Shown here piece by piece: positions 36,881 to 45,100 of a stretch of 64,000 nucleotides of DNA (the stretch's first letter is position 1; each line of letters starts with the position of its first letter). The notes under the pieces were generated by a model. The model ran no database searches. It was not told the DNA's origin and was given only the letters and a program-made list of their open reading frames with translations. The DNA is taken from NCBI GenBank assembly GCA_903887375.1, contig CAISPN010000047.1, positions 1 to 64,000 of the forward strand, written 5' to 3'. The position numbers and the translations under genes were made by a program. Source of the DNA: an uncultured cyanobacterium. GTDB lineage: Bacteria > Cyanobacteriota > Cyanobacteriia > Cyanobacteriales > Microcystaceae.

Positions 36881-37789
36881 ATGGACCAAACAAGGGGTCA
36901 CCTTTTAACTGAACTAAATAATCCCAATAGTCAAAATTTGGATCAGCTCACACCTCTAGAATTGGTAGAGCTATTTAACCAAGAGGATTTATATACAATC
37001 AAGGCCATTGAACAAGCCAAAGTTGAATTGGCCAAAGCCATCGAAATAATTACTACTGCCCTTTCTCATGGTGGAAGGTTATTTTATGTAGGAGCTGGCA
37101 CCAGTGGAAGATTGGGTGTGCTAGATGCCGCAGAATGTCCACCTACTTTCTGTACGCCACCAGAGCTGGTGCAGGCAATCATTGCCGGTGGAGAGTCTGC
37201 TTTAGTTAGAAGCTCAGAGGGGTTAGAAGATAGTGCAACCGAAGGAGAGCAGATTGTCAAGCTCAGGGGAGTTAATGAAAAAGACGTACTAGTGGGTATC
37301 ATGGCAGGTGGTACTACGCCCTATGTCCATGGCGCCCTAGCTCAAGCAAGAGCTCTTGGAGCTAAAACTATAGCGATTGCCTGTGTGCCCAAAGAGCAGA
37401 TAAAAATTGAAGCCGATCTAGATATTCGTCTGCTCACTGGTCCAGAAATTGTCGCCGGTTCTACCCGTCTCAAAGCTGGTACTGCCACTAAGATGGCTCT
37501 TAATATTCTCTCTACAGGAGTAATGGTTCGTCTGGGTAAGGTGCATGGTAACCGTATGGTTGATGTTTCTGTTACTAATAGCAAGCTCAAAGATAGGGCA
37601 TTGCGAATCTTAAAAGATCTTACAGGTATAGCTCATCATGAAGCCGAACATTTACTAGAGAGCAGTGGTAGAAAAGTTAAACTATCTCTTTTGATGTTTT
37701 GGACTGGATTGGGCGCTCAACAAGCACAACAACTTCTTGATCAAAATCAAGGAAAACTCAGATCTGCTCTCCATTCACATGAAAAATAG
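36881..37789 (+). CDS. murQ: N-acetylmuramic acid 6-phosphate etherase MurQ
   Basis: MurQ removes lactate from MurNAc 6-phosphate, giving GlcNAc 6-phosphate in cell-wall recycling. The 302-residue protein has the SIS sugar-phosphate domain: GGRLFYVGAGTSGRLGVLDAAECPPTF, GIMAGGTTPYVHGALAQA, and GPEIVAGSTRLKAGTATKMALN. Conserved catalytic glutamates (Glu near 113 and in the EGL segment) are present. It starts 3 bp after the DUF3110 gene. No PTS, AmgK or anhydro-MurNAc kinase gene is in the window, so the source of MurNAc 6-phosphate is not visible. Confidence 0.94.
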   Translation: MDQTRGHLLTELNNPNSQNLDQLTPLELVELFNQEDLYTIKAIEQAKVELAKAIEIITTALSHGGRLFYVGAGTSGRLGVLDAAECPPTFCTPPELVQAIIAGGESALVRSSEGLEDSATEGEQIVKLRGVNEKDVLVGIMAGGTTPYVHGALAQARALGAKTIAIACVPKEQIKIEADLDIRLLTGPEIVAGSTRLKAGTATKMALNILSTGVMVRLGKVHGNRMVDVSVTNSKLKDRALRILKDLTGIAHHEAEHLLESSGRKVKLSLLMFWTGLGAQQAQQLLDQNQGKLRSALHSHEK

Positions 37790-37798
37790 AAATAACCC

Positions 37799-38923
37799 AT
37801 GAACCAACTTTCTCCTATTTTGTCTGAAGATCTCACCCAAATAAAGTCTATTTTTGGTATAGATACTTTTTTTGCTACTGAAACAGTTTCATATCAAGAG
37901 GGAGTGATTTTTAAGGGCAATCTAAGAGGAGAACCGCAACAGACCCACGCTAAACTTTCAGCCAAACTCAAGAATATATGTAGTGATAAGTACCGCCTTT
38001 TTTTAGTAGAAAGTCCAGAAGATAAACCAGTGGTAATAGTTTTACCTAGCAGTCAAGATCCCGCTATCACTACTTTGTCTCAAAAAAATTTAGCCTTAGT
38101 GCTCTTTGTTGCTACGGTTTTTACCAGTTTTGAAGCAATTTCGTTAATGCTGGGTTTTGATCTATTTAAACAAAGTAACCGTTTTTTAGAATCTCTTCCA
38201 CTAGCTCTAGGACTATTGTTGATTTTAGCAGTACATGAAATTGCTCACCATATAGTAGCCAAACGCTATCAAGTTAAATTGAGCATTCCTTTCTTTTTAC
38301 CAAGTTGGCAAGTAGGCTCTTTTGGGGCTATCAATCGTTTTGAATCACTTTTACCCAATCGTCAGGCGCTTTTTGATATTGCTTTTGCAGGTCCAGCCCT
38401 TGGCGCTCTAGTCTCCCTGTTGGTGTTAGTCGCTGGGCTTTTTAATTCTTCTAATGGTATATTACAAGTCCCTAGTACTATTTTTCATAGTTCTATTCTG
38501 GTGGGCATTCTAGCTCGTTTGACCTTAGGTGATGCTCTAGCAGAATCAATGGTCAATATTAGTCCCTTGGTAGCTTTAGGTTGGTTGGGTTTGATGATTA
38601 CTGCCGTTAACCTTCTTCCGGCTGGCCAACTAGATGGAGGAAGAATTGCTCTAGCTATATACGGGCGTAAGATTGCTCGCAGACTGACATTGGCCACAAT
38701 TATTATCTTAGGTTTAGTAGCTTTGGGTAATCCTGACAACTCACTTGCTCTTTATTGGGAACTAGTGATTCTATTTCTCCAGAGAGAACTAGAAAAGCCT
38801 AGCCTCAACGAAATCAGCGAAATTAATGACACTAGAGCTGCTCTTGGACTTTTAGTCTTTGTTGGCGCTTTATTGGTATTGTTTCCAATTGTCCCTTCAC
38901 TTTCAGCTAGATTGGGCTTTTGA
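37799..38923 (+). CDS. Site-2 protease family protein (M50, EGY-like)
   Basis: A 374-residue intramembrane metalloprotease with the zinc motif HEIAHH (His146, Glu147, His150) and the third ligand Asp279 in NLLPAGQLDGGRI. About eight hydrophobic helices surround these. A soluble N-terminal region of about 95 residues precedes the first helix, as in cyanobacterial and plastid EGY proteases. Such enzymes cut membrane-bound regulators or take part in photosystem assembly. The target is unknown. It starts 9 bp after murQ, continuing the same gene run, and ends 2 bp from the convergent SemiSWEET gene. Confidence 0.88.
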   Translation: MNQLSPILSEDLTQIKSIFGIDTFFATETVSYQEGVIFKGNLRGEPQQTHAKLSAKLKNICSDKYRLFLVESPEDKPVVIVLPSSQDPAITTLSQKNLALVLFVATVFTSFEAISLMLGFDLFKQSNRFLESLPLALGLLLILAVHEIAHHIVAKRYQVKLSIPFFLPSWQVGSFGAINRFESLLPNRQALFDIAFAGPALGALVSLLVLVAGLFNSSNGILQVPSTIFHSSILVGILARLTLGDALAESMVNISPLVALGWLGLMITAVNLLPAGQLDGGRIALAIYGRKIARRLTLATIIILGLVALGNPDNSLALYWELVILFLQRELEKPSLNEISEINDTRAALGLLVFVGALLVLFPIVPSLSARLGF

Positions 38924-38925
38924 GA

Positions 38926-39189
38926 TTAGCCATATTTGAGTTTAAAATATAGTATAACTAAAAGCAAAGCTAGAGTGACAGCATTGGCAATAATTACTGA
39001 GGGAGAATTTTTGGCCAAACCATAGAGTAACCAGAGAAATACGCCATTGGTAAAGATAATGATCCAAGGAAAGGAAAGATCCCTAGCGGAACGAGTTTGC
39101 CATACGCGCAGGACTTGGGGCAGGAAAGAAAAAGTAGTCAATGTACCGGCCATCAAACCTAATCCTTCAACTGAATGATATTCAATCAT
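38926..39189 (-). CDS. SemiSWEET family sugar transporter
   Basis: An 87-residue protein with three helices and the PQ-loop motif SFLPQVLRVWQTRSARDLS, which is characteristic of bacterial SemiSWEETs. These work as dimers and let sugars pass down their gradient. The final helix is followed by a short basic end. It stands alone, convergent with the site-2 protease gene (2-bp gap) and 100 bp from the cpcS start on the other strand. Sugar specificity cannot be read. Length is normal for the family. Confidence 0.85.
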   Translation of the reverse strand: MIEYHSVEGLGLMAGTLTTFSFLPQVLRVWQTRSARDLSFPWIIIFTNGVFLWLLYGLAKNSPSVIIANAVTLALLLVILYFKLKYG

Positions 39190-39289
39190 AGTAATTTTGT
39201 ATTTTGCTATCTCATATTTTGTGAGTGAAGCTCTATATAATAATGAATTAAAATTAAATAAACAATTAAAAAAAATAATAGATTTAAAT

Positions 39290-39871
39290 ATGGACGCAAT
39301 GGAATTTTTTCGCCGCAGCTCAGGCCAGTGGAAATCACAAAGAACTACACATCATTTGCCTTTTCGTCGTTCTGAGACTGGCCAATCCCAGATTCAGGTA
39401 GAAACTTTGCCAGTAGATCATCCGATGGTTCCAGAAATATGCGCCCTTCACAACGAAGATCCTAGTGGTGCTATTGGCGGGGCCCATGTCAGTTGGGATG
39501 GTTCTATGTCTTGGGATAAACAGGATGAAAACCACCAAGGCTCAACTGTATTTGTCTTAGTTCCAGAGCCCGGTAATCCTCAAAAAGGAACCCTTTTGAG
39601 AGAAAGAGGCTATGCTGAGATAGTACCGGTTGCGGGAAATTACTATATTGATGGTGAAAATGCGCTGGTTCTGGTAACCGAATATGAAACTATGAGCATC
39701 TTTGAAAGATTTTGGTTTGTCAACCCCAATACCAGAATGAGAACCAGCACAGTTCAGAGATTTGGTGGTTTTAGCACCGCTACTTTCTGTGTTGAATCTA
39801 GAATTGACCCGCAAGCAGATTCTCAATCTTCTGCAGATTCAACTTCTTTTTACGCACTTAGCGGTTGGTAG
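39290..39871 (+). CDS. cpcS: Phycobiliprotein chromophore lyase CpcS/CpeS family
   Basis: The lyase attaches phycocyanobilin to the Cys82-type site of phycobiliprotein beta and allophycocyanin subunits. The N-terminus MDAMEFFRRSSGQWKSQRTT, HHLPFRRSETG and the later FERFWFVNPNTRMRTST identify the S-type lipocalin-like barrel. An ATG 93 bp upstream is in frame, but the extra 31 residues are AT-coded and absent from homologues, so I start at 39290 (193 residues). The partner CpcU, if used, is not in the window. The rbgA start codon follows directly after the stop codon with no gap. Confidence 0.9.
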   Translation: MDAMEFFRRSSGQWKSQRTTHHLPFRRSETGQSQIQVETLPVDHPMVPEICALHNEDPSGAIGGAHVSWDGSMSWDKQDENHQGSTVFVLVPEPGNPQKGTLLRERGYAEIVPVAGNYYIDGENALVLVTEYETMSIFERFWFVNPNTRMRTSTVQRFGGFSTATFCVESRIDPQADSQSSADSTSFYALSGW

Positions 39872-40714
39872 ATGGCAAGCATACAATGGTACCCTGGACA
39901 TATAGCCAAGGCTGAACGCAATCTCAAAGAACAACTCAAAAAAGTAGATCTCATCCTAGAGGTTAGAGATTCGCGTATCCCCCTTGCTTCGCACCATCCT
40001 TTGCTAACTAGCTGGATTGGCAGTAAACCCAGATTGCTCATACTCAATAGAGTAGATCTAATTCCTGAAGTAATTAAAGATAGCTGGAGTCGTTGGCTTG
40101 GCAGAACTGATGAGAGCTTTCATTTTACCAATGCTAAACAAGGCGAAGGAATCAAACCTATATTAAGAGCCTGCGCCACTCTAGGTGAGGCAATCAATTC
40201 TAAAAGGCAAGACAAAGGAATGCTTCCTCGTCCTGTACGAGCAGTAGTTTTGGGCTTTCCCAATGTTGGCAAGTCGGCTTTAATCAATCGTCTACTTGGT
40301 CGCAAGGTTGCAGCTAGTGCTAGAAGAGTAGGAGTTACCAGGCAGTTGCAATGGGTAAGAATTTCCCCAACTATTGAATTACTGGATGCTCCCGGTGTGA
40401 TTCCCTCTCGTTTGGAAGATCAAAACGCGGCAGTCAAGCTGGCAATCTGTGAAGATATTGGTGAAGCATCCTACGATAATCAACTAATAGCAACTGCTTT
40501 TATTAAACTTCTGCAGGAATTAGAACAAACTGAAAATTTGGCAATTCGCTACAGATTAGAAGCCTCAGCCGACAGCGCTGAAGATTATCTAGAAAAACTA
40601 GCACAGCACCGCTATCAAGATGATAAAGAAAGATGCGCTCTAGCTATCCTTAACGACTTTCGTCAGGGTTTTCTTGGCCCTATCGCTCTTGAACTTCCGC
40701 CAGACACTCTTTAA
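39872..40714 (+). CDS. rbgA: Ribosome biogenesis GTPase RbgA/YlqF
   Basis: A circularly permuted GTPase of 280 residues: NRVDLI (G4) precedes GFPNVGKSALINRL (G1) and DAPGVIPS (G3). This order is diagnostic of the YlqF/RbgA family, which finishes the 50S subunit, including loading of uL16 and others. The N-terminal WYPGHIAKAERNL is also a family mark, and a helical C-terminal domain ends it. It starts immediately after the cpcS stop codon. The last 35 bp overlap the convergent deacetylase gene. Confidence 0.94.
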   Translation: MASIQWYPGHIAKAERNLKEQLKKVDLILEVRDSRIPLASHHPLLTSWIGSKPRLLILNRVDLIPEVIKDSWSRWLGRTDESFHFTNAKQGEGIKPILRACATLGEAINSKRQDKGMLPRPVRAVVLGFPNVGKSALINRLLGRKVAASARRVGVTRQLQWVRISPTIELLDAPGVIPSRLEDQNAAVKLAICEDIGEASYDNQLIATAFIKLLQELEQTENLAIRYRLEASADSAEDYLEKLAQHRYQDDKERCALAILNDFRQGFLGPIALELPPDTL

Positions 40715-41609
40715 CTGTAAAGAGAACTGATTGAGCCAGAGCATCTAGGTCATAGCCACCTTCTAACCCAAAAAGAATTTTTTGGGTAATTTGCAAACAG
40801 TAATTAGTCAAAACTCCATAATCTTGAGGATAAAGAGATATCTGGGCTAAAGGATCGCTGTAATTGGCATCATAACCGGCGCTGACAATCAGTAAATCAG
40901 GCGAAAATTCACTCATAAAGGGCATTATCTGCTGGTCAAATGCTTCTTTATATTGCTTGAGAGTACTTCCAGGAGCAAGAGGTATATTGAGCACATTGTT
41001 ATAACTACCTCGATCACTGGCTTTGCCTGTATAGGGATAAGCTGGATATTGATGAAGCGAACAGTAAACAATCTGTGGGTTATCTTCTATTATTTCTTCG
41101 GTTCCGTTGCCATGGTGTACATCCCAATCCAAAATAGCTACTTTTTTGATATTGGGTTGCTTGAGTGCGTAAGTAGCGGCAATAGCGGCATTACTAAATA
41201 AGCAAAAGCCCATACCTTGATCAGCTCTGGCATGGTGTCCTGGAGGACGTGATAAAACAAAGGCGGGTTTTGAAAATTGCAGCACTTGGTCAATACCATC
41301 TAACCAAGCATCAACTGCTAAGACAGCTACATCAAAACTTTCGCTCGAGATGATGGTATCTTCATCGAGGGCGCCTCCTCCCCTTTGCGCTATAGCTTGC
41401 AGATGATTAATATATGGATCTAGATGTACTGATTGAACATACTCTAGGGTATTTCTAGCTTTGGGCTCTAACCAGTTCAACTGATTGGACCAAGATACAT
41501 TACGCAAAGCGCCAACTATCGCACTGAGCCTTTGCGGGCTTTCAGGATGAAAAGCACCAGTGCGATGTTGCAGAAATTTATCACAGTAAATAATGGGCAA
41601 GGAAGCCAA
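40680..41609 (-). CDS. Histone deacetylase family protein (AcuC/class II-like)
   Basis: The 309-residue zinc hydrolase keeps all active-site residues: RPPGHHARAD (His125, His126), zinc ligands Asp163 and His165 in DWDVHHGNGT, Asp247 in SAGYDANYSDP, and the catalytic Tyr in GLEGGYD (about 295). Bacterial members act on acetyl-lysine, acetylpolyamines or related amides; the substrate here is unknown. The best start is a TTG at 41609, as no ATG or GTG exists between the upstream in-frame stop and the conserved LPIIY. It lies 5 bp after a possible 37-residue membrane peptide. Its 3' end overlaps rbgA by 35 bp. Confidence 0.9.
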   Translation of the reverse strand: MASLPIIYCDKFLQHRTGAFHPESPQRLSAIVGALRNVSWSNQLNWLEPKARNTLEYVQSVHLDPYINHLQAIAQRGGGALDEDTIISSESFDVAVLAVDAWLDGIDQVLQFSKPAFVLSRPPGHHARADQGMGFCLFSNAAIAATYALKQPNIKKVAILDWDVHHGNGTEEIIEDNPQIVYCSLHQYPAYPYTGKASDRGSYNNVLNIPLAPGSTLKQYKEAFDQQIMPFMSEFSPDLLIVSAGYDANYSDPLAQISLYPQDYGVLTNYCLQITQKILFGLEGGYDLDALAQSVLFTVKECLAEVQER

Positions 41610-41614
41610 GGAGA

Positions 41615-41728
41615 TTACTTCTTGGTTTCTTTGATTCTAACTGGGATGAGAACTTCTTCAGGCTCAACTCTAGAGTTGCCTAGTACCACCAAGGCTACAG
41701 CAAAAACACATAAAACAAGTAATGTCAT
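41615..41728 (-). CDS. Possible 37-residue single-helix membrane peptide
   Basis: A short frame from ATG at 41728-41726 to TAA at 41617-41615 encodes a hydrophobic N-terminal helix (LLVLCVFAVALVVLG) followed by a charged tail (RVEPEEVLIPVRIKETKK). It lies 5 bp upstream of the TTG start of the deacetylase gene, so translation could couple the two. No strong Shine-Dalgarno is seen (only CAGAAAG). A 71-codon frame on the opposite strand covers the same bases but looks random. I recognise no family. The gene call rests on the clean helix-plus-tail layout and position. Confidence 0.4.
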   Translation of the reverse strand: MTLLVLCVFAVALVVLGNSRVEPEEVLIPVRIKETKK

Positions 41729-41805
41729 CTTTCTGAGAGTTTTGTAAACTTATATTAACAATTCTAACTCTAACGGACTAATCTTGACCAAGTAAAAACA
41801 CTTAT

Positions 41806-41831
41806 AAGCTTAAAAAAAGTTTAAGTTTTTT
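41806..41831 (+). terminator. Hairpin with T-run, possible terminator
   Basis: On the plus strand AAGCTTAAA and TTTAAGTTT pair (9 bp, one G-U, arms 41806-41814 and 41820-41828) around a 5-nt loop, followed by T. No plus-strand gene ends here, so it could end an antisense or unrecognised transcript, or be chance in AT-rich DNA. The remaining gene-free bases 41729-41933 hold nothing else I can see. Confidence 0.3.
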
Positions 41832-41933
41832 CTAGTTCGAGCCCTCAACGAGAGTGTAGAAGCATATTTATCTCTGTTTGTCCCCTAGTCTTAAAAAAAT
41901 GTAATAATATAAAGATGAATATTAAAATTTAAT

Positions 41934-42593
41934 ATGGAACTACCTAACATACAAGACTGCCTAGAGAGCCCAGATCCTCAAAAACGTATGAGGGGAATTA
42001 CCGAGCTGAGGAATTATCCCGCTGAAGTAGTGGTTCCTTTACTAAAAAGACTAGTAAGCGATAAAGAATTTATTGTGCGCACCTTTGCTGTGATGGGACT
42101 AGGAAGAAAACAGAGCCAAGAGGGTTTTGATCTGTTATTAGAGATTGTGAATTTTGAGCCAGATACCAATGTAAGAGCTGAAGCTGCTGATTCTCTTGCC
42201 AGATATGGCGAAGATGCCCTCCCCCATCTATTGGATTTATTTGCTCGCGATTCTAATTGGTTGGTCAGGCATAGTATTATCGCAGCTATAGATGCTCAGA
42301 AATTCCCTGAGGTTCTTTACAAACTTTGCCAAATTGGTATTGATGATAGTGATCGAGAAGTCAAACTAGCTGCTATAGGAGCATTAGGGCAGCTCCATCA
42401 GAGTAATCAACAAGAAGTTGCCCTAGATCTTCTTATAACTCAAGCCACTTGTGAAGATCCACTCATTAGAGCACAAGTAGCTAGAGTTTTGCCCTGTTTT
42501 GAAAATAAACAATTGGCCAAAGACACCTTGCTAGAGCTACGTCAAGATAGAGATTATAGAGTTGTAGGAGCCAGCTTAGAAGGGTTGCTCTAG
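41934..42593 (+). CDS. HEAT-repeat protein
   Basis: The 219-residue all-helical protein consists of about six HEAT repeats, for example VRTFAVMGLGRKQSQEGFDLL, VRAEAADSLARYGEDALPHLL and VKLAAIGALGQLHQ. Cyanobacterial HEAT proteins include phycobilin lyases (CpcE/F) and NblB, but it lacks recognisable lyase-specific segments, and it may simply be a scaffold. There is no signal peptide. It ends 1 bp from the stop codon of the convergent outer membrane protein. The name is structural only. Confidence 0.75.
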   Translation: MELPNIQDCLESPDPQKRMRGITELRNYPAEVVVPLLKRLVSDKEFIVRTFAVMGLGRKQSQEGFDLLLEIVNFEPDTNVRAEAADSLARYGEDALPHLLDLFARDSNWLVRHSIIAAIDAQKFPEVLYKLCQIGIDDSDREVKLAAIGALGQLHQSNQQEVALDLLITQATCEDPLIRAQVARVLPCFENKQLAKDTLLELRQDRDYRVVGASLEGLL

Positions 42594-42594
42594 T

Positions 42595-43428
42595 TCAAAA
42601 TTTAAAAGTTGCTGCTATATATGGACCATTTAAACTCTCATTAAAGGTCATATTGTTATTGCCATAGGTAATTTGGTAAAAATGGTAGCCTAATGTAAAA
42701 GAGATGTTTTGGTTAGCCCACCAATCAACCCCAGCTAAAGCATTCCAACTGAGATCTTCATCTCCGGCGAGACCAAAACCGGAAACATCTCCTCTGGCCC
42801 AAAAAATAATTGGCTGAGATATCTGGAGGGCTACTTTGCCTCCAATCATAGGTTCAAACCAAGTGCGTCCCTGTGATACACTTTTTTGAAAAGTAAAATC
42901 AACAGCGCCTATATTCAAAGTACTGTTGATAGTTGTAGTAATTGCATTGAGTCTAACTCCGACAATTGGCTCAAAAGAGAAAATTGGAAAATTTTCACTT
43001 GTCCAGCCCTGTTTTGGTCCAATATGATAACTCAAGGCAAAATCATATATACCCTGGTCAAATGTCAAATCTGATTGAAAGCTAGCATTGAGAATTGGCC
43101 CTGAATTTTTGATTCCACTGCCATTTAAGCTCACATAATAGGCATCAGTGATAAAGCCAAAATCACGATACCAGACCTCAATCCGAGCGCTAGCAGTCAT
43201 TCTCAGTACCTGAAGTAAATCTCCAAGACTTTGCTGATATTCGACAGAGCGATTACCAATACCTACATTGCCGTAGGTAGTTACAGGAAGAGTACCATAG
43301 GGCTGAATTTGAAAACTCCAGTTATCTTCTTGAATTTCTGCTGGAGGAATTTGAGCAAAAACACCAGTAGCTGGTGAAGATAAAAGAATTGCTAACAAAG
43401 AACTTGAAAAAAGAGAATAAAATCTCAT
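42595..43428 (-). CDS. Predicted outer-membrane beta-barrel protein
   Basis: A signal peptide (MRFYSLFSSSLLAILLSSPA, cleavage near VFAQ) is followed by about 250 residues of alternating polar and hydrophobic strands with many aromatic residues. The chain ends in Phe (AATFKF), the usual barrel C-terminal signal. I count enough strands for an 8- to 12-stranded barrel. An ATG 24 bp further upstream is in frame, but the signal peptide fits the start at 43428 better. It is most like uncharacterised OmpA/OmpW-sized barrels of cyanobacteria, with no conserved motif I can name. Confidence 0.6.
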   Translation of the reverse strand: MRFYSLFSSSLLAILLSSPATGVFAQIPPAEIQEDNWSFQIQPYGTLPVTTYGNVGIGNRSVEYQQSLGDLLQVLRMTASARIEVWYRDFGFITDAYYVSLNGSGIKNSGPILNASFQSDLTFDQGIYDFALSYHIGPKQGWTSENFPIFSFEPIVGVRLNAITTTINSTLNIGAVDFTFQKSVSQGRTWFEPMIGGKVALQISQPIIFWARGDVSGFGLAGDEDLSWNALAGVDWWANQNISFTLGYHFYQITYGNNNMTFNESLNGPYIAATFKF

Positions 43429-43489
43429 AATATTTATTAATATCTCAATCAATTTAACAAGATTATACTCTATCTGCTATTTTGAAGAG

Positions 43490-43789
43490 TCAAAAACCTG
43501 ATGTTGCCCATTGTAAAAGTCTTTCGTTTGATCCGTAGATACATTCAACCTCTTTTCCAGTTCTATCTATATATTTCCATCTAGAAATTCCATTAGTTGA
43601 ATCAATTAATTTTCCTGGAGTTCCGAGAATATTGTCTATTTCTTGTTTACGAGTATTGTAAGGGTATTTCTGCGAATTACTTTTTTCACTATCGGTTAAT
43701 TTTTCAATCTGATATTTCTGTTGCTGAGAAAATACAAATGAATTGTTGTTTTGAGCAAGGAGTTGCGAAATAAGGACTATCTCAAACAT
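43490..43789 (-). CDS. Hypothetical protein with BamE-like motif
   Basis: A 99-residue protein with a short hydrophobic start (FEIVLISQLLA, perhaps a signal sequence ending LAQ) and a Gln/Ser/Lys-rich linker. The C-terminal half QEIDNILGTPGKLI...SRWKYID has the pattern of the SmpA/BamE fold (helix, LG-P turn, then W-Y strand). BamE-like domains are found in envelope assembly lipoproteins, but no lipobox cysteine is present here. It is 61 bp upstream of the beta-barrel gene on the same strand, which would fit an envelope role. The assignment is weak. Confidence 0.45.
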   Translation of the reverse strand: MFEIVLISQLLAQNNNSFVFSQQQKYQIEKLTDSEKSNSQKYPYNTRKQEIDNILGTPGKLIDSTNGISRWKYIDRTGKEVECIYGSNERLLQWATSGF

Positions 43790-43903
43790 AATACATACGG
43801 CAGTTTGGTTTATTGCTACTATCGTACGTTAAAAGTTCATAATTTGCTTACTCTCTTAAAAATATATAATAATTGTTTACTAGGTGGATCTTAAAAATCA
43901 AAA

Positions 43904-45049
43904 ATGTTTCAAAAAAACACCATTTCTCAAGAACTAGTCAGACTCAAGGCAGAACAAATATGGCGCAATAGAGAATCTCAAGGATTAAATGGCAGCCCTG
44001 AGCAGGATTGGTATGAGGCAGAAGTTATCCTACAATCCTGGAGTAGCAGGCAATGGTTGAAAATGCAGATCAATTGGCAAGAGTTTTGGCGATGGAGCGG
44101 AGTCCATGAAAAAAATGGGTGGGATTACCTCGAGCTTGCTATTAATATAGGTAGGTTTTTAACAGGAATTTCTATTCCCTTTTTACTATTTTTAGGCACT
44201 AACTATCTTGCAGCGCAAAATAATAAACAACAACAGGCAATTGCAATTGAGCGCTATCAACAGGATTCTTTGACTCAATATCTAGAACAAATGTCCGGAC
44301 TTTTGACTAATAAAAATCTCAAAGATGACGTCAATCAAGCTCGCACAATAGCTAGAGCGCGAACACTATCAACCCTAAGAGAGTTAGATATTAATAGAAA
44401 AGTATTATTAATCAAGTTTTTATACGAGGCTAATTTAATTTCTTTACCCGTAGAGAGAACTATAGTTCTTTTAGAGGGCGCCGACCTTTCTGGTATATCA
44501 CTAGTAAAAGCCAATCTCCAAAGAGCAAATCTCTCAGGCGCCAATTTATCAGGTGCTAATCTCCAAAAGGCAAAACTCACCGGAGCCAATCTCTCAGATG
44601 CAATCTTAAAAGATGCAGATCTCAGTGAAGCCCAAATCTCAGGTTCAAATTTCCAAGAAGCTAAACTTATAGGGACTAAATTAGCTCTCACTAACCTCAA
44701 AGATGCCGATTTTGCAGGAGCAGATCTTTCAGGAGCCAACTTACAGCAAGCTGATTTGACTAACACTAACTTAACTCTGGCTAATCTATCAGGTGCCAAT
44801 CTAAAAAATGCTCGACTTGCTCAAGCTCGACTTATTGGAGCAAGCTTAGCCAAAGCCGAACTAATTGGTACTATTTTTTTAGGAGCTGATTTAGAAGAAG
44901 CCAATTTGCGAGAAGAGCCCAAAAACCTCACCCTAGAGCAAATAAAAGCTGCTAAAAACTGGGAAAAAGCCTACTATTCTGACAGTTTTACCCAAAAGCT
45001 AGGTTTAACAGAAAATCAACCCGCTACCTTGCAAGATAGCAATGTCTAG
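43904..45049 (+). CDS. Membrane-anchored pentapeptide-repeat protein with DUF2934-like start
   Basis: The 381-residue protein starts with a DUF2934-like segment (RLKAEQIWRNRESQGLNGSP, DWYEAE). A membrane helix follows (about 85-105), then a helical linker (about 110-190), about 28 pentapeptide repeats of A(D/N)LSG type (about 190-335) and a short tail. The repeats form a right-handed square helix. Proteins of this kind are abundant in cyanobacteria and mostly without known role. The repeats run without interruption and the DNA shows no exact long repeat, so the array is old. Confidence 0.8.
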   Translation: MFQKNTISQELVRLKAEQIWRNRESQGLNGSPEQDWYEAEVILQSWSSRQWLKMQINWQEFWRWSGVHEKNGWDYLELAINIGRFLTGISIPFLLFLGTNYLAAQNNKQQQAIAIERYQQDSLTQYLEQMSGLLTNKNLKDDVNQARTIARARTLSTLRELDINRKVLLIKFLYEANLISLPVERTIVLLEGADLSGISLVKANLQRANLSGANLSGANLQKAKLTGANLSDAILKDADLSEAQISGSNFQEAKLIGTKLALTNLKDADFAGADLSGANLQQADLTNTNLTLANLSGANLKNARLAQARLIGASLAKAELIGTIFLGADLEEANLREEPKNLTLEQIKAAKNWEKAYYSDSFTQKLGLTENQPATLQDSNV

Positions 45050-45100
45050 AAATTTATTTTGTTAAGGATGCGCAAATATAAAATAATTCAAGCAAAAGTA

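Noticed and set aside
41532-41747. 71-codon plus-strand frame before the HEAT gene
   Set aside because: Antisense to the deacetylase start and to the better-looking 37-residue membrane peptide; sequence looks random.
44500-44910. Repeated DNA in the pentapeptide-repeat gene as a mobile or tandem DNA repeat
   Set aside because: The 15-bp periodicity comes from the protein repeat; units differ too much for a recent DNA repeat.
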